Below, in pieces: positions 1 to 10,260 of a DNA stretch of 64,000 nt. The DNA is from Triticum aestivum (Eukaryota > Streptophyta > Magnoliopsida > Poales > Poaceae), in NCBI RefSeq assembly GCF_018294505.1, contig NC_057808.1, forward strand, positions 226,421,684 to 226,485,683, in the 5' to 3' direction. The translations under genes were made by a program, and so were the position numbers. Every line of letters begins with the position of its first letter. Position 1 is the first letter of the stretch. The notes under the pieces are model-generated. The model saw only the letters and a list, made by a program, of their open reading frames with translations, was not told the origin of the DNA and did not search any database.

Positions 1-687
1 TTATTGCCATGCAAGGCTCGTCTCTTTTGCTCTACATGATCAGTTCCATTGTGTACAATAACCGGCATGCATAGGAATAAAACATAGTGAGATTATGTAA
101 GGAGTGCATGCACAAATCCAGAGTGATGGTAGCAAACTGTGGATAGACCCAAAACCAATGATAGCAGGCTGATAATAGCTTTAGTTAAAAAATACAGATA
201 ATGGCTCCTTTAATGTTTGTTTGCACCCAACATAAAACTCATAGTAGACACTGGAGATTAACCAGATAGTAGACAGATAGTACTGATTGCTGCCCCAATA
301 TGTACCCCACAACCATTTAAAAACTCAAGTTTCAGCATTAGTTTGGACCTGACTCGGAGTCTAATAGGTGAACACGATGATAATGTAGCATGTCATCATA
401 TTAAGCGACGCATAACGTAAGCAGACACGGAAGAGTGCGACCTCTCTTGCGGACCCGTGTAGTCCTCAAGGTCATCTGCTCAGTTGATGATGGTAATGCA
501 GTTGCGGTGGCTGCCGGCGGTGGGGAAGAAGATCTGAGGCGGCGAAAGACAGTCTGGAGAGCGGATCCCTGCTGTGGTGAACCCTTCCGTCGTTGGAGCA
601 GCTGAGCTGGGGTGGAACACAGCGCCGCAGGAGCAGGACAAACCACACAAGGTTTTCTTTGACACATATCTGTAACAGAAGTAATTG
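1..687. other. Intergenic, no gene recognised
   Basis: No supportable gene. Bases about 490-640 resemble 1465-1655: both contain a ggggaagaagatct core followed by a gttggagcagct core at similar spacing. They look like diverged copies of one GC-rich segment. ORFs here are short and lack domain signatures. Confidence 0.5.
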
Positions 688-1115
688 AGTAAGGGCTTGT
701 TTGAATTTGAGGATTCTAACAATGCAGGGATAGGAAATAGACAGGAATAGGATAGGAATGCACGTGCAAAATAGAGAATTTAAAAACACAAGATTTCTGC
801 CAATATGGATGTTTGATTCACAACAATTGGAAGATCACAGGATGCAAAAAAGCATGGTGAGATTAAGTCAAACCACAAGAAAATGTACGGTTATAATGCT
901 ATTATGCTACTATCTCTTAGTCTTGTGCTTGATGAATAGGAATATGAAAAGGAGAAGTGGAAATTAGAATTCCTACGGTTTTTCTTTCAAGGAGACACTA
1001 AAGGAACAAATCCTACAGTTTTCCTTTGCTCCATTCCTTTGCACCAAATTCATGAAAAGTAGTACCATAGGAAACTTTCCAATTCCGATGTTTTTCATTC
1101 ACTTTTCCTTTCAAG
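688..1115. mobile_element. MITE-like element, degraded
   Basis: The segment opens with a gggcttgtttgaatt start and is AT-rich with repeated taggaatag words. It ends near a tttttcattcacttttcctt stretch. The start resembles the MITE at 5128-5405 (gggcttctttgattc). I infer the same broad Tourist/Harbinger-like group. A clean right terminus and TSD are not visible. Confidence 0.4.
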
Positions 1116-1746
1116 CACTGGCGATTCTAGTAGGCAGGCTTGAGCAAGGAAAATCCTACACTAAAAAATGTTTTTGTGCTACTTCTATTACTTTGGACCC
1201 AGGCCACTGCCATACTAGCTCAACTCCCAGGCCCATCGACAAATGCACAGCTCAAACGCGCAGAGATAAATAATGATGGCGTTCAAGAGAGTCCATCACG
1301 GATAGCTAAGTTGCCTGGTACCTCACTGCTTGTCATATAGTAGGATAAAATAATCGTATTTCCCGTTACTACGAGTGCTCAGTGGACAATATATATAACA
1401 TGTAGAGTAAAAAAGAGATGCAACAAGTGTACAACCTCTTTGGCGAAGCCATGTTGATCTCAGCGTGATTGGGTTGGCCGGTGAGGATGCTCCGGCTGAC
1501 TTGGCTGTCGGAGGAGGGGAAGAAGATCTTAGGCGTCTGGAGATGGAGCCTGAGGTACTGCTCCGCTGTGATGGAGGGTTTCATTGTTGGAGCAGCTCCG
1601 GTGAGTTGTACGACGCCGAGGCTGAAGCAGGACAAGAAAGACAACGAACAACGTTAACCTGAGTGGAATTCTATAGCATCTCCAATACATGACGTAAAAT
1701 ACATAACCACAAAGTGCTAGATGTAAAATACATCAGCCGCTCATCT
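1116..1746. other. Intergenic, diverged repeat segment
   Basis: No gene supported. Bases 1465-1655 are the partner of 490-640. A short word, gtgtacaacctctttgg, near 1427 recurs near 2619, so this GC-rich sequence has been duplicated locally. The overlapping ORFs have no family features. Confidence 0.4.
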
Positions 1747-1860
1747 CTGAACTTAACTGTCGAAACTGAATTTAACTGTCGAAACTGAACTTAACTGTCG
1801 AAACTGAACTTAACTGTTGAAACTGAATTTTGCTGTGGAAACTGAATTTTGCTGTCGAAA
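1747..1860. repeat. 19-bp tandem repeat, six copies
   Basis: Six consecutive 19-bp units start at 1747, 1766, 1785, 1804, 1823 and 1842. Each follows the consensus CTGAAYTTWRCTGTCGAAA. Units 5 and 6 share ATTTTGC in place of the ACTTAAC or ATTTAAC of units 1-4, so the array has two subtypes. It directly precedes the TIR element at 1882. Confidence 0.9.
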
Positions 1861-1881
1861 CTGAACGCACTAGCAAGGTGA

Positions 1882-2331
1882 GGCTACACGTCGGTCGACT
1901 GACTTTTTCATCTCTGGTCGGTCGATTTTGCAGCCGTTGGATACGAAATCAAGGGCCTGCGGTTCATCTTCAACCTCCACCCCCCTGAGCCGCCAGCCAC
2001 CACCGGCCAAACAGCAGCCCCCCGCCGCCCGCGGCCGGTGGTGCGCCGCCCCGCCCGCCCCGAAAACACTCCCCACCGCCGGTCCGCCACCGCCCCGGCC
2101 ATCCCTCTAGGCCCCCCGTGCCGAGCTTTTTCTCCGGCGATCCCCAAGCCACCGCCCCGCCAACGCCCCACCACCGCCCGCATCCTGAATCCTAAGATAG
2201 ATAGTGGGGTACCTCTCCGGCGAGCCCCCCTCCCCGCTGCGGCTGGTTCTTCCTTCACCCCGGTGAGCCCCCCCCCCACCCCCTGAAAATCGACTGACCC
2301 AAAAGTCGATTCAGTCGACTGAAGTGTAGCT
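1882..2331. mobile_element. GC-rich non-autonomous TIR element
   Basis: The left end, GGCTACAC then GTCGGTCGACTGAC and GGTCGGTCGATTTT, is inverted at the right end (AAAATCGACTGAC, TCAGTCGACTGA, GTGTAGCT). The ends form imperfect TIRs of about 45 bp. The roughly 360-bp interior is very GC-rich, proline-codon-like and different in composition from its flanks. It could be captured host sequence, as in Pack-MULE-type elements. No TSD could be identified, so the superfamily is open. Confidence 0.6.
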
Positions 2332-2337
2332 AAATCG

Positions 2338-2475
2338 GAGCAGCATCGCAAGCAAGAGCAAGAGTGAGAGCAGCAGCGCGAGCAAGAGCAATAGCAAGAG
2401 CAGATCAGGCAGGAGACCGAGAGCAAGAGCAGAGCAGCAGCGCGAGCGACAGCTAAAGCAGCAGCAGCTCCTACT
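2338..2475. repeat. Low-complexity AGC/GAGCAAGAGC tract
   Basis: Imperfect repetition of agcaagagc and gcagcagcgcgagc words. This purine-rich low-complexity DNA produces serine/cysteine/arginine-rich shadow ORFs on both strands, none of them credible. Confidence 0.75.
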
Positions 2476-3395
2476 GATGTGGACATCGCCGCCGAGGGAG
2501 CGACGCCGTGGAGGAAGTGGCCGCTGACGCCGCCGTGGATGGAGCCGCGCCGTGTCGGCTTGGGACCGAGCACCGGCAGCACCGTGAGATCAAATCAAGA
2601 AGAAAATGCGGCGATTAGTGTACAACCTCTTTGGTGGCGCTGATTAGGCAGCAGCTTCATCCGAGGAAACGGTGATGATGATGCTCTTCCGGTGGTGCAG
2701 GTGAAGACGGCGGTGTGGGAATGGAGGTGGCGTGAAAGACGAGGGGAACGTCGGGGCAGCTCCTTGGAGGTGGAGGACGGGGTGGCTGAACCGGCGGGAC
2801 GATGAGATCGACGACGGATCCTCATCTGGTACGGTGGATGAGGGACGTCGAGGTGTTGCTGTGGACGACGTCGTCGGGGAAGAGGCTCCGACTGGGTGGC
2901 GGACGGAGCAGGGTGTGGGGTTTCATCGTGGGTTTTCGCGGCCTCGGTGTACGAATGGGTGGGCGGATGGGATGGCAGTGGGCAACCATGGCTTAGAGAC
3001 GCGCTTGTCCGAAATGTGGGGTAAGTTATGAAAGTACCCCCACAGATTTGAGGCGGTTCTTTCGGTTAAGGGGTACCACGGGCATTTCGCGTGTCGGGAT
3101 TTCACAGGAGGTGGGAGTTTTCGCGCGCGTTGTAATTTCAGAATAGCAAGGCGCGGGTTGAGATGGAGGGAGTTGTCGGAGCACAACGAGACAAAGATAT
3201 ATCTTAAATATTTCGGGCTAACAAGGCACGGGTTGAAGAGGCGGGAGTTTCGCAACACGATAGACAGAGACGCTAGCTTGAATTTTCGGCATAACAAGTC
3301 GCGGCTTGAAATTTCGGAAGAACAAGCTTAACGTGTACCCAAAAAAAGACAATTTGCACCTCAATACGCACAACACACACAAAAACACCATTTAG
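2476..3395. other. Intergenic, GC-rich then repeated aacaagg words
   Basis: Bases 2476-3030 are GC-rich without a convincing gene. From about 3130 to 3330 a word close to taacaaggcgcgggttga appears three times, near 3133, 3219 and 3290, as a diverged internal repeat. No splice-consistent coding structure was found. Confidence 0.4.
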
Positions 3396-5550
3396 ACTAG
3401 AGTAAGGTACGCGTGCATTGCACGCATGAGATTTGGCAACCAAATTATGAATAAATACCACATTATAGCATGCAAGCTTTGAGTCATATATGCATGATGT
3501 AGATGTTCGTTTAATTCTTATAGTTCATTTCATTCAAAATCATCTAGTTTTTATAAGAAACCTAATCTATTTTAAGATTCATGGAATTGTGCGTCGTAAG
3601 ACATAAAGTAAAAATAATAATGGCAAATCATGTAGAAAAACATTTGGGCAATTCTGATACGGAAGATTCTAGAAGAAATAAGAAGTGCTTGTGTTTTTAT
3701 GTTTGTGCATTATGCTTAAGTTCAACCATGGAGTCTTCTAGATTATACATGTGGCGAAATCTGGTGGAATCTAGATGATATCCAACGGCCAGTAGTGCTC
3801 AAATTTGCCATCTTTGGACCATCGGATTCGCCTCATCCAACGACCATCTTTCAAAGTTAAAGTTACCCGCACACAATATAAAAATATATAATATATAATA
3901 TATATATAGGGGTATAGATATAGATATGCGATGCGAAAGCCGCCCATCATCTCCAATTAGAATAGTGTGTCCATGCACGGATGCGACGTGGCCAAATGAT
4001 GTCTGCCATCGGTATCTCAAATTCAAATCAGTCTGACCTTGTTCAATGTGTATACATTACAACATGCTCGTTTCCAACCCACACCGCGCAGATCTCCGTT
4101 ATATTCATGCATGCATGGGTTTCAAACATCAGGATCTCTTATTCAAATATTTGAATTCAACTTTACATTGATTATGACCTCACCTATTCTTTTACACCCA
4201 CACAGTAGTCTTCTCTTTATAATTGTACCACTAACTTTCTCTCGTGCATGCATGCACACACACTACCAGTCGGCATTATCCATCGCACGCATACAATCTT
4301 TTTCTTTAGGTCGGTCTCCCATGAAGGCACACATCCCCCTCTCCATCATATCGGGCATTCTTTATCTCTCACGCGTGCATGCGCAACGATCGATGTTCCT
4401 CTATGTATGTGTGTATATAGCTAGGTCTTTCATAGTTTTCCACACAAACCGATCAATCGATATATCCAGTGAGGTCTCACCCTCTTTCCCACGTCCACAT
4501 CGATCAATCTATACCTCTCTATATAGGATTAACATATATAGCTAATACACCCACATTAATTATATATCCAACGTCCCCCTCTCATCATCCATGCCTTCCG
4601 CTTCATCTCTCAGACGCGTGCACAATGGCGAAGACAGGGGCAGTAAGGGCCCTGCCCCCTCCCCCCTAACATCACTATATATCGAGGCTAATATGAATGT
4701 GATCATTATACAATTGCTGCTAAAAATGTTTTAAGTTCATGAATTGGCCCTCCTCGTAAAGGATTAGCAATGCTTGGCCCCCTAGCTCATTTATTTTTCA
4801 TGCCTCCGCCACTGCGCGCAACAGCGCACGTGTTCGCCCCCTCTCTCTAAATATCGATCTCGCACTTGTGCATTCCTTCATAGTCTCCCTCCACTCGGCC
4901 CCTCGCACCATCTGCTAGCCCCCACCGGATTTTGCCACATGTACAATCTAGCAGACTCCATGGTTGAACTTAAGAATAATGCACAAACCTCAAAACAACA
5001 GTGGTTCTCTTTTGTTCTAGAATCTTCCGTATCATAATTGCCCAAACTTTTTTTTAGTTGAATTGCCATTAATTGTTTTTACTTTATTCTTTACAATGCA
5101 CAATTCCATGAATCATAAAATAGATTAAGGGCTTCTTTGATTCAAAGGATTCTCAAAGGAATTTTGGAGGATTCTAATCATTAGGAATTTTTCCTATCTT
5201 GGTTGTTTGATTCGTAGGATTGTAAACCATAGGAATTTTTCCATATGATTCATTTGCACTAGATTTCATAGGAAACATCCCATCCACTCAAACCTCTTTG
5301 AAAGAATTCTACGTTTTTTCTATGCACAATCAAACACTCGTACAATCCTGTAGGATTCAAGACGACATTCCACTATAATCCCATGTTTTTCCTATTCCCG
5401 CGTTCTTAGCTTTTTTATAAAAACTAATTGATTTTGAATGAGATGAACTATAAGAATTAAACGAAGGGCTACATCAGGCATATATGACTCAGAGCTTACA
5501 TAATTTGGTTGCAAAATCTGATGCGTGCAATGCACGTGTACCTTACTAGT
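3396..5550. mobile_element. 2.15-kb element with long inverted-repeat arms
   Basis: The left arm (about 3396-3780) begins actagagtaaggtac then gcgtgcattgcacg. It is inverted as the right arm (about 4910-5550), which ends gtgcaatgcacgtgtacc then ttactagt. Matching landmarks inside the arms include the ccatggttgaact/agttcaaccatgg and cggaagattctag/ctagaatcttccg pairs. The right arm is interrupted by a MITE at 5128-5405. The 1.1-kb centre is AT-rich with catgcatg-rich DNA and no credible ORF. The arms resemble a foldback or large MITE-like DNA element. No terminal TSD was found and the class is unresolved. Confidence 0.7.
5128..5405. mobile_element. Harbinger/Tourist-like MITE nested in right arm
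   Basis: Aligning the right arm to the inverse of the left arm leaves a 278-bp insertion flanked by TTA (5125-5127 and 5406-5408). The TTA duplication is characteristic of PIF/Harbinger MITEs. It starts AGGGCTTCTTTGATTC. The matching inverted right terminus looks eroded. The insertion post-dates formation of the inverted-repeat element. Confidence 0.65.
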
Positions 5551-6324
5551 ACTTCGAGTATGTGCAAAACACGTAAATTAGAATACCAATGGCACGCTAC
5601 ACAGTGTCTCTCTTACAGTTCATGAAGCCATGTGGCACATGTGTAGGCGTTGTCGCGACCTCCTTGCGTGGATTGATCACAGTGACGTGCTGCTGATTCC
5701 AGAAGAATGTACTCGTCCTCCCTGAGCCATACTGGCGGTACATGCACGAAGCGAAGATGTGCACGCACGCCATGCACGCACTCATTCCTCGCACGCACAT
5801 GCGGGTACATGGGCGGACGCAATTTTGTACCAAGATCCACCCATGTGATAATTTGACGCGTGTAAAGTCATTCACTTCATTGATGGTCAATTAATACAGC
5901 GCATGCAAATTGAGTGGACGTGAGGGCGGAAGAAAGACATTATTACTCCACTGCGCGCATGCGAGTAGTTAAATCGTGGGTTGCTAGTAGTACTTCCATT
6001 GGTCTTCTTCGTATTTTGTGCCAATTTTTGACAGTAACATAATATTTACGCATTTGAGCAGTGTAGTACTTGAAATTTATGTTCCGCTAAACTCATCGGG
6101 AGCCGTTTCGGGCCTCGAAACCAAATCATCAATTAATCTTTACCTTGTTCCCATCACATTCGAAAGCCTGCTCACACCTACTAGTAGTACTACCAAACCT
6201 GAATGTGTTCCCACTATGCAGGTATTAGTACTAGTGCTAGTACTTAGGTTATAAAAAGGGGAACTACCTAACCGAAAAATGCTCTACCTTTCCTCCTCAT
6301 AAGTGCTTCTTCGTCGTCGTTGCC
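5551..6324. other. Intergenic with promoter-like 3' part
   Basis: No gene seen. A ttataaaaagggg TATA-like word at about 6249 lies roughly 75 bp upstream of the ATG at 6325. It is a plausible promoter remnant for the following broken gene. Confidence 0.4.
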
Positions 6325-7138
6325 ATGGCCGGTGAGCAGAGCTCTAGGTCGAGAACTACTCGTAATAAGGGAGCGGCAACCAAGGCTGCGGAAAAAAAGA
6401 GAGGGCTCGCCGCCACACAGAGACCTCGAAAGATCTCTCACGGGCAGGCGATGGCTCCTAGGAGCACCCTAGCCGCGGAGGTGAACATGCCGAGCCGGCG
6501 GAGCTAGAGTTGTTATCCCTTGACGGCATGCCCGATCAGCTCAATAAGCAGAAGGAGTTCATCCAAGGCTTGATGGAGTTGCTGAAGGAGAGCCTCGACG
6601 ACATGCCCGCTGAGCTCAATCAGCAGGGGGAGTTGACCGCCGGCTTGGTGATGCTGCTGAAGAAGAGCATTGCCTCGGAGAAGAAGGCGACCGGCGAAAT
6701 CCCGCGACTTTGGGAGGACAATGTGAAGCTCTGCCACGAGATCGACCTGTTGAAGGAAAAGAACGCCGGCTGGAAGAAGCTGCATGAGAATAGTAGTTCC
6801 TCGATGAAGATGATGCAGGCCCTCGCCATATAACAGAATGAAGAGTTGGCGAAGCTCCGCATCGAGCACCCGGCTGCTGTCAAGGTACGTAATGGGTCGT
6901 GGAACAGATGATGAAGGCTCGCGTCGAGAAATGTCCGCTTCATGGACACAATGATGAAGATGGCGGAGGAGACGCGCAAGGAGATGGAGGTCGTGGAGGC
7001 GATGAAGAAGCAGTTACGACTCTGCGGCGAATTAGATCATTTGGGGTGATAATCTTCCTTCTTCTTTTGCTCCTGTGTTTCATCTTTTGCTTCGGGTGTT
7101 TCGCCGCACATGTCACGTTCTCTGCGAGGCATGAATAG
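6325..7138 (+). pseudogene. Broken coiled-coil gene, possible C-terminal membrane anchor
   Basis: The ATG at 6325 in ttgccATGgcc context opens a basic, Ser/Arg/Lys-rich leader of about 60 residues that stops at 6507. The adjacent frame carries a heptad-like Leu/Glu/Lys-rich segment to 6833 with two similar copies of a (M)P(D/A)(Q/E)LN(K/Q)Q motif. That frame then continues after an in-frame TAA. A further acidic/basic helical segment runs from about 6940 to 7048 in another frame. A very hydrophobic Leu/Phe/Cys stretch lies at 7050-7110. I infer one ancestral coiled-coil protein broken by at least one frameshift near 6480-6510 and one stop. Some breaks could instead be small introns: a gtacgt donor-like word occurs at about 6884. 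The family is not recognised. Confidence 0.5.
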
Positions 7139-7628
7139 AACAATGTTTTTTTGAGGGAATGAATAGAACAATGCTAACAATGAGATGACTAGCAAATTAG
7201 ATCATTTTTATCGCCATATGGCACTGGGCTGCCGTGTTTCGTGCTCCTCCGTCGCAGTACTACTCCAGTGGAAAACTTGAGTATACCGCACGGTTCTTTG
7301 CTCCTCCTCGATCAGGTCGTCCACGCATTTATACGAGCAGTCAAATCACAAGGCCCCGCCTTCCAGCAGTAATGAGCCGTCAAATCACAAAGGCCCTCGC
7401 CTCTCGTGAAACCGACCAAGCTAGACTGCCCCGCCCTCTAGCCTTTTAAAAAATGTATACTTTTGTACAACAGTAGTATCGATGGATTGCGCCATGGAGC
7501 AAAACTTGAAATTAAAAAAAGGTGGTACATATAGAGAGCGCTCGTCGCCAAATTATGCATATAGTACTATTAAAAAGGCTAGTCACAATAATGGTGTCCA
7601 GCACAACCCACCCCTCAAATAAAACTAA
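7139..7628. other. Intergenic with diverged promoter-like repeat (copy 1)
   Basis: Bases about 7321-7550 share ordered blocks with 9972-10260: gtcaaatcacaaggccc, cagcagtaa, gtcaaatcaca, ccgac...actgccccgcc, then cttttaaa, atggattgcg and ccatggagcaaa. Both copies lie on the plus strand about 2.65 kb apart and bracket the exonuclease gene. They resemble duplicated promoter/5'-leader sequence whose coding part has been lost. Confidence 0.5.
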
Positions 7629-7971
7629 GAGGGTGCTTGGATACGTTTTAGTCCCATGACTAAAAGTAGTGGGACTAAAACATGCTAGCCTCACCCATGC
7701 TTGGATCCAAATACTAAAAAGGCTAAAATCAAGTTAATGAGCATTTATTATCCTCCAAACCCTCCAATCCAGAACTCGCCTGTGTTAAAGGAGAGGAGTT
7801 AAATGAGTAGAGAGAGGTCTAATCCACATTTTAGTAGGGGTACCCCTGACTAAAAATTTTAGTCTCAAGACTAGTTTTAGCCCCTCTTTAGTCAGGGGTG
7901 CTTGGACTTTAGCCTCTTAAAGAGACTATTTTTAGTCAGACTAAAATAAGTCCCTGGATCCAAGCACCCTC
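7629..7971. mobile_element. Tourist-like MITE
   Basis: The inverted termini GAGGGTGCTTGGAT and ATCCAAGCACCCTC bound 343 bp that is rich in gactaaaa and ttttagtc words, internally self-complementary. Flanks are TAA (7626-7628) and TAG (7972-7974), an imperfect 3-bp TWA-type duplication as in PIF/Harbinger Tourist MITEs. Confidence 0.8.
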
Positions 7972-8298
7972 TAGCTCCTGGAATTCTTTGACAAAACTAA
8001 GCACCCTAAAATTCTTTGACAACTAAACTGCTGGCTATATGATGTTGGCCATATATATTGTACGTATATAATGTGAAGAAATGAGTGGTAGTACTATACC
8101 AACTAAAAGATGAAATGTAAGAAATACTAGTATGTACGTACTGAAGAGTTAAAGTAACGAGAAGAAACATAACATAGTTCTGCTGGGGGCTCAACACAAC
8201 ACACCCCTCAAATTAAATTAAGCACACCTGAAATTAAACTTTGCAACTATTCCGGTAGACACTGCATTAGAACCACCATGAGCAACGACACTCCCACC

Positions 8299-9018
8299 TT
8301 ACTCGGAGTCCTCGTCCACGTCCTCGACTTCGTCCTTGTCCCTCTTCCTCTTGGCCGATACTTCTTTGCTTGAACCGCACACTTGGCTGTTGCTCTTCAT
8401 CCAACCCTTGTAGATATTGAAGCAAAGGTAGCCATCCATTGCAGCGTAGTGGATGTGGTCTATATCTAGTACATTCTGCTGCCATGCATGACGATGAAAC
8501 GTGTATGGAGGTTTCTCCAGTTTACCGTACGAAGGATGAACCATGGCTCCTGCCAGGGTCAGCATTGAAGGCTGACGAGCAGACACGAGCCGATTCTTCT
8601 GGAGGTCGAAGGTGTTGCCTACAACGAGGCCTATCCGATGTAGGACTTCTTTGTCGTTACCAAAGTCTACAGTAACGAATTTGACTAGGTTGCTCTCGAG
8701 GAAGTCCTTAAAATCCTGGCACTCAACGTCGGCATGGCATATGTGGTAGACCAAGCATAAGTCATGCACGCAAACCTGGATCACGGCGGGCTTCTTCCTC
8801 TCTTCGTCCTTTAGATCCTTCTCTCGTCCCAGGACTGTGGTGTACTCAACATCTAGCCCAGCGACCCACTCATCATCTGAGTCTTCGAACATGCGTCTGA
8901 AGCGAGAAAGGCATCCTTTCACCGTCGCAGAAGAACGGGTGTAGATGACGTCGAACTCATCGCCGGTGATGGTTCTAACCTTGTACTCACCGCCGATCGT
9001 GGAGATTTGGGACGCCAT
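8299..9018 (-). CDS. DEDDy-type 3'-5' exonuclease domain protein (RNase D/WRN-exo-like)
   Basis: Single-exon 239-residue protein. The start at 9018 (MASQIS) is preferred over the in-frame ATG at 9222. The first 68 residues from 9222 come from a hairpin-forming, non-conserved region. Exo I is seen as LDVEYT (Asp56, Glu58), Exo II as GNDKEV (Asp122), and Exo III as YAAMD (Tyr191, Asp195), so the four acidic residues and the tyrosine of the DEDDy fold are present. The family hydrolyses nucleotides from the 3' end of DNA or RNA with two metal ions. The length fits a stand-alone exonuclease domain without helicase or HRDC. The tail is basic then acidic (AKRKRDKDE...), perhaps a nuclear signal. Specific substrate is unknown. 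No introns or breaks are seen. Confidence 0.82.
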   Translation of the reverse strand: MASQISTIGGEYKVRTITGDEFDVIYTRSSATVKGCLSRFRRMFEDSDDEWVAGLDVEYTTVLGREKDLKDEERKKPAVIQVCVHDLCLVYHICHADVECQDFKDFLESNLVKFVTVDFGNDKEVLHRIGLVVGNTFDLQKNRLVSARQPSMLTLAGAMVHPSYGKLEKPPYTFHRHAWQQNVLDIDHIHYAAMDGYLCFNIYKGWMKSNSQVCGSSKEVSAKRKRDKDEVEDVDEDSE

Positions 9019-9171
9019 GGATTTGGGAGGAGGGTTAAGATTAGTGGAACTGCCGAAATGTGAATGGACGGGACGACTAGGAGCGAACCGCCGTAGTATT
9101 GAAGGACGTGCGGGGACGAGTAGGAGCGAACTGCCAGCGTGCGAACGGCAGGGTAGTGGCTTTCCATTCTC

Positions 9172-9345
9172 CCATGATACGGGCTTCCGAGAGCCCTTGG
9201 ATCTGAGATCGAATGGTTGCATGGCGTGATTCTAGACCTATGGGTGAATATCCTATCCTGGAGGGTTATTCTGCAAATTATTCAACAACTTAGCATGCGA
9301 CCGTTTGATCTCAGATCCAAGGGCTGCCAGCAGCCCGTATCATGG
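9172..9345. repeat. 52-bp imperfect inverted repeat upstream of exonuclease gene
   Basis: The arm 9172-9223 (ccatgatacgggctt...) is inverted at 9294-9345 (...agcccgtatcatgg) with a 70-bp spacer and only a few mismatches. The left arm ends about 155 bp upstream of the preferred start codon at 9018, so it may lie in the promoter or 5' leader. It may be a small MITE. No TSD was recognised. Confidence 0.8.
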
Positions 9346-9522
9346 TCGCGCCTACCACGACCGTCGCGTCGCTCGCGCGGTCGCGCCCTTGGAGATTTAA
9401 CACGGTGCGTTAGGCTATCTGATGTTGGCATGTCATACATAGTCATCACTTAGTCACTCATACTACAACAAGGTTGGCTATAAGTGTATTTTTTTACTCC
9501 TCTCTATCTCTTTCTTCGTACT

Positions 9523-9681
9523 CAAGGAAGAAACGGTGCTAAGCGCGTGTATTTATTGCATTTGCCAAGGAGTGACCTCTTCCAATGAAATGGTGTTGCT
9601 AAGTTTGCTTCATTTAATTAGCTATAGACTCAAAATTGTATTTTCACCTAGGTACACGCGCTTAGCACCGTTTCTTCCTTG
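9523..9681. repeat. Perfect 29-bp inverted repeat, MITE core
   Basis: Bases 9523-9551 and 9653-9681 are perfect reverse complements over 29 nt (landmark ACGGTGCTAAGCGCGTG), separated by 101 bp. The surrounding AT-rich DNA (about 9460-9770) suggests a degraded MITE, but outer termini were not resolved. Confidence 0.75.
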
Positions 9682-9971
9682 GGTCACCAAACTAGTCTCT
9701 CTCTTCTTGATTAACTTGCCACATCAGACTTTATGCTTATGTGGCAAGCTTAAGCACCTGTAGGAGCAAGTAAAAGTAAGTACAATAGTGCGCTTTACAT
9801 GGCATTTTTGCATATGTGGAGGAAAGAGAGGCAAGGAAAAAGTGGAGAAGTGGGCTCTCATGCAAGAGCCAGCCTCTACTACATGGTGGAGCATTGGGAG
9901 AGGCACCTGTATGGAGGTGGTCAGGAATCGGGAGACTCACGCCGGTCGTAGCGCCGCAGTTAAAATGATAA

Positions 9972-10260
9972 TGGCAAGTCAAATCACGGGGCCCCACCTG
10001 TCCAGCAGTAACTCGCTGTCAAATCACACAGCCCTACGTTTGCAGCAGCCTACTCCCTCGTCTTCTCGCGTCTCTGTCGAACCGACTAGGCGGAACTGCC
10101 CCGCCTACCGCGCAGGAAAAGCCCCGCCCTCGACTTTTAAATAGTATACAGTATACTAATTTTGTATCCATGGATTGCGCCCGCGCCATGGAGCAAAGCG
10201 TCTAGAAAACGGCGGTACACATGTACGGAGTATACAGCACGCCCGTCGCGTTCGCGTCGC
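9972..10260 (+). repeat. Diverged promoter-like repeat (copy 2)
   Basis: Partner of about 7321-7550 (shared blocks listed in that entry). It has a cttttaaatagtatac TATA-like word near 10134 followed by atggattgcgcc. No open coding sequence with family features follows, so I treat it as a leftover promoter segment. Confidence 0.5.

Noticed and set aside
1908..2582. 224-residue minus-strand ORF
   Set aside because: It spans the GC-rich TIR element and the AGC low-complexity tract. Composition explains the openness and no domain is seen.
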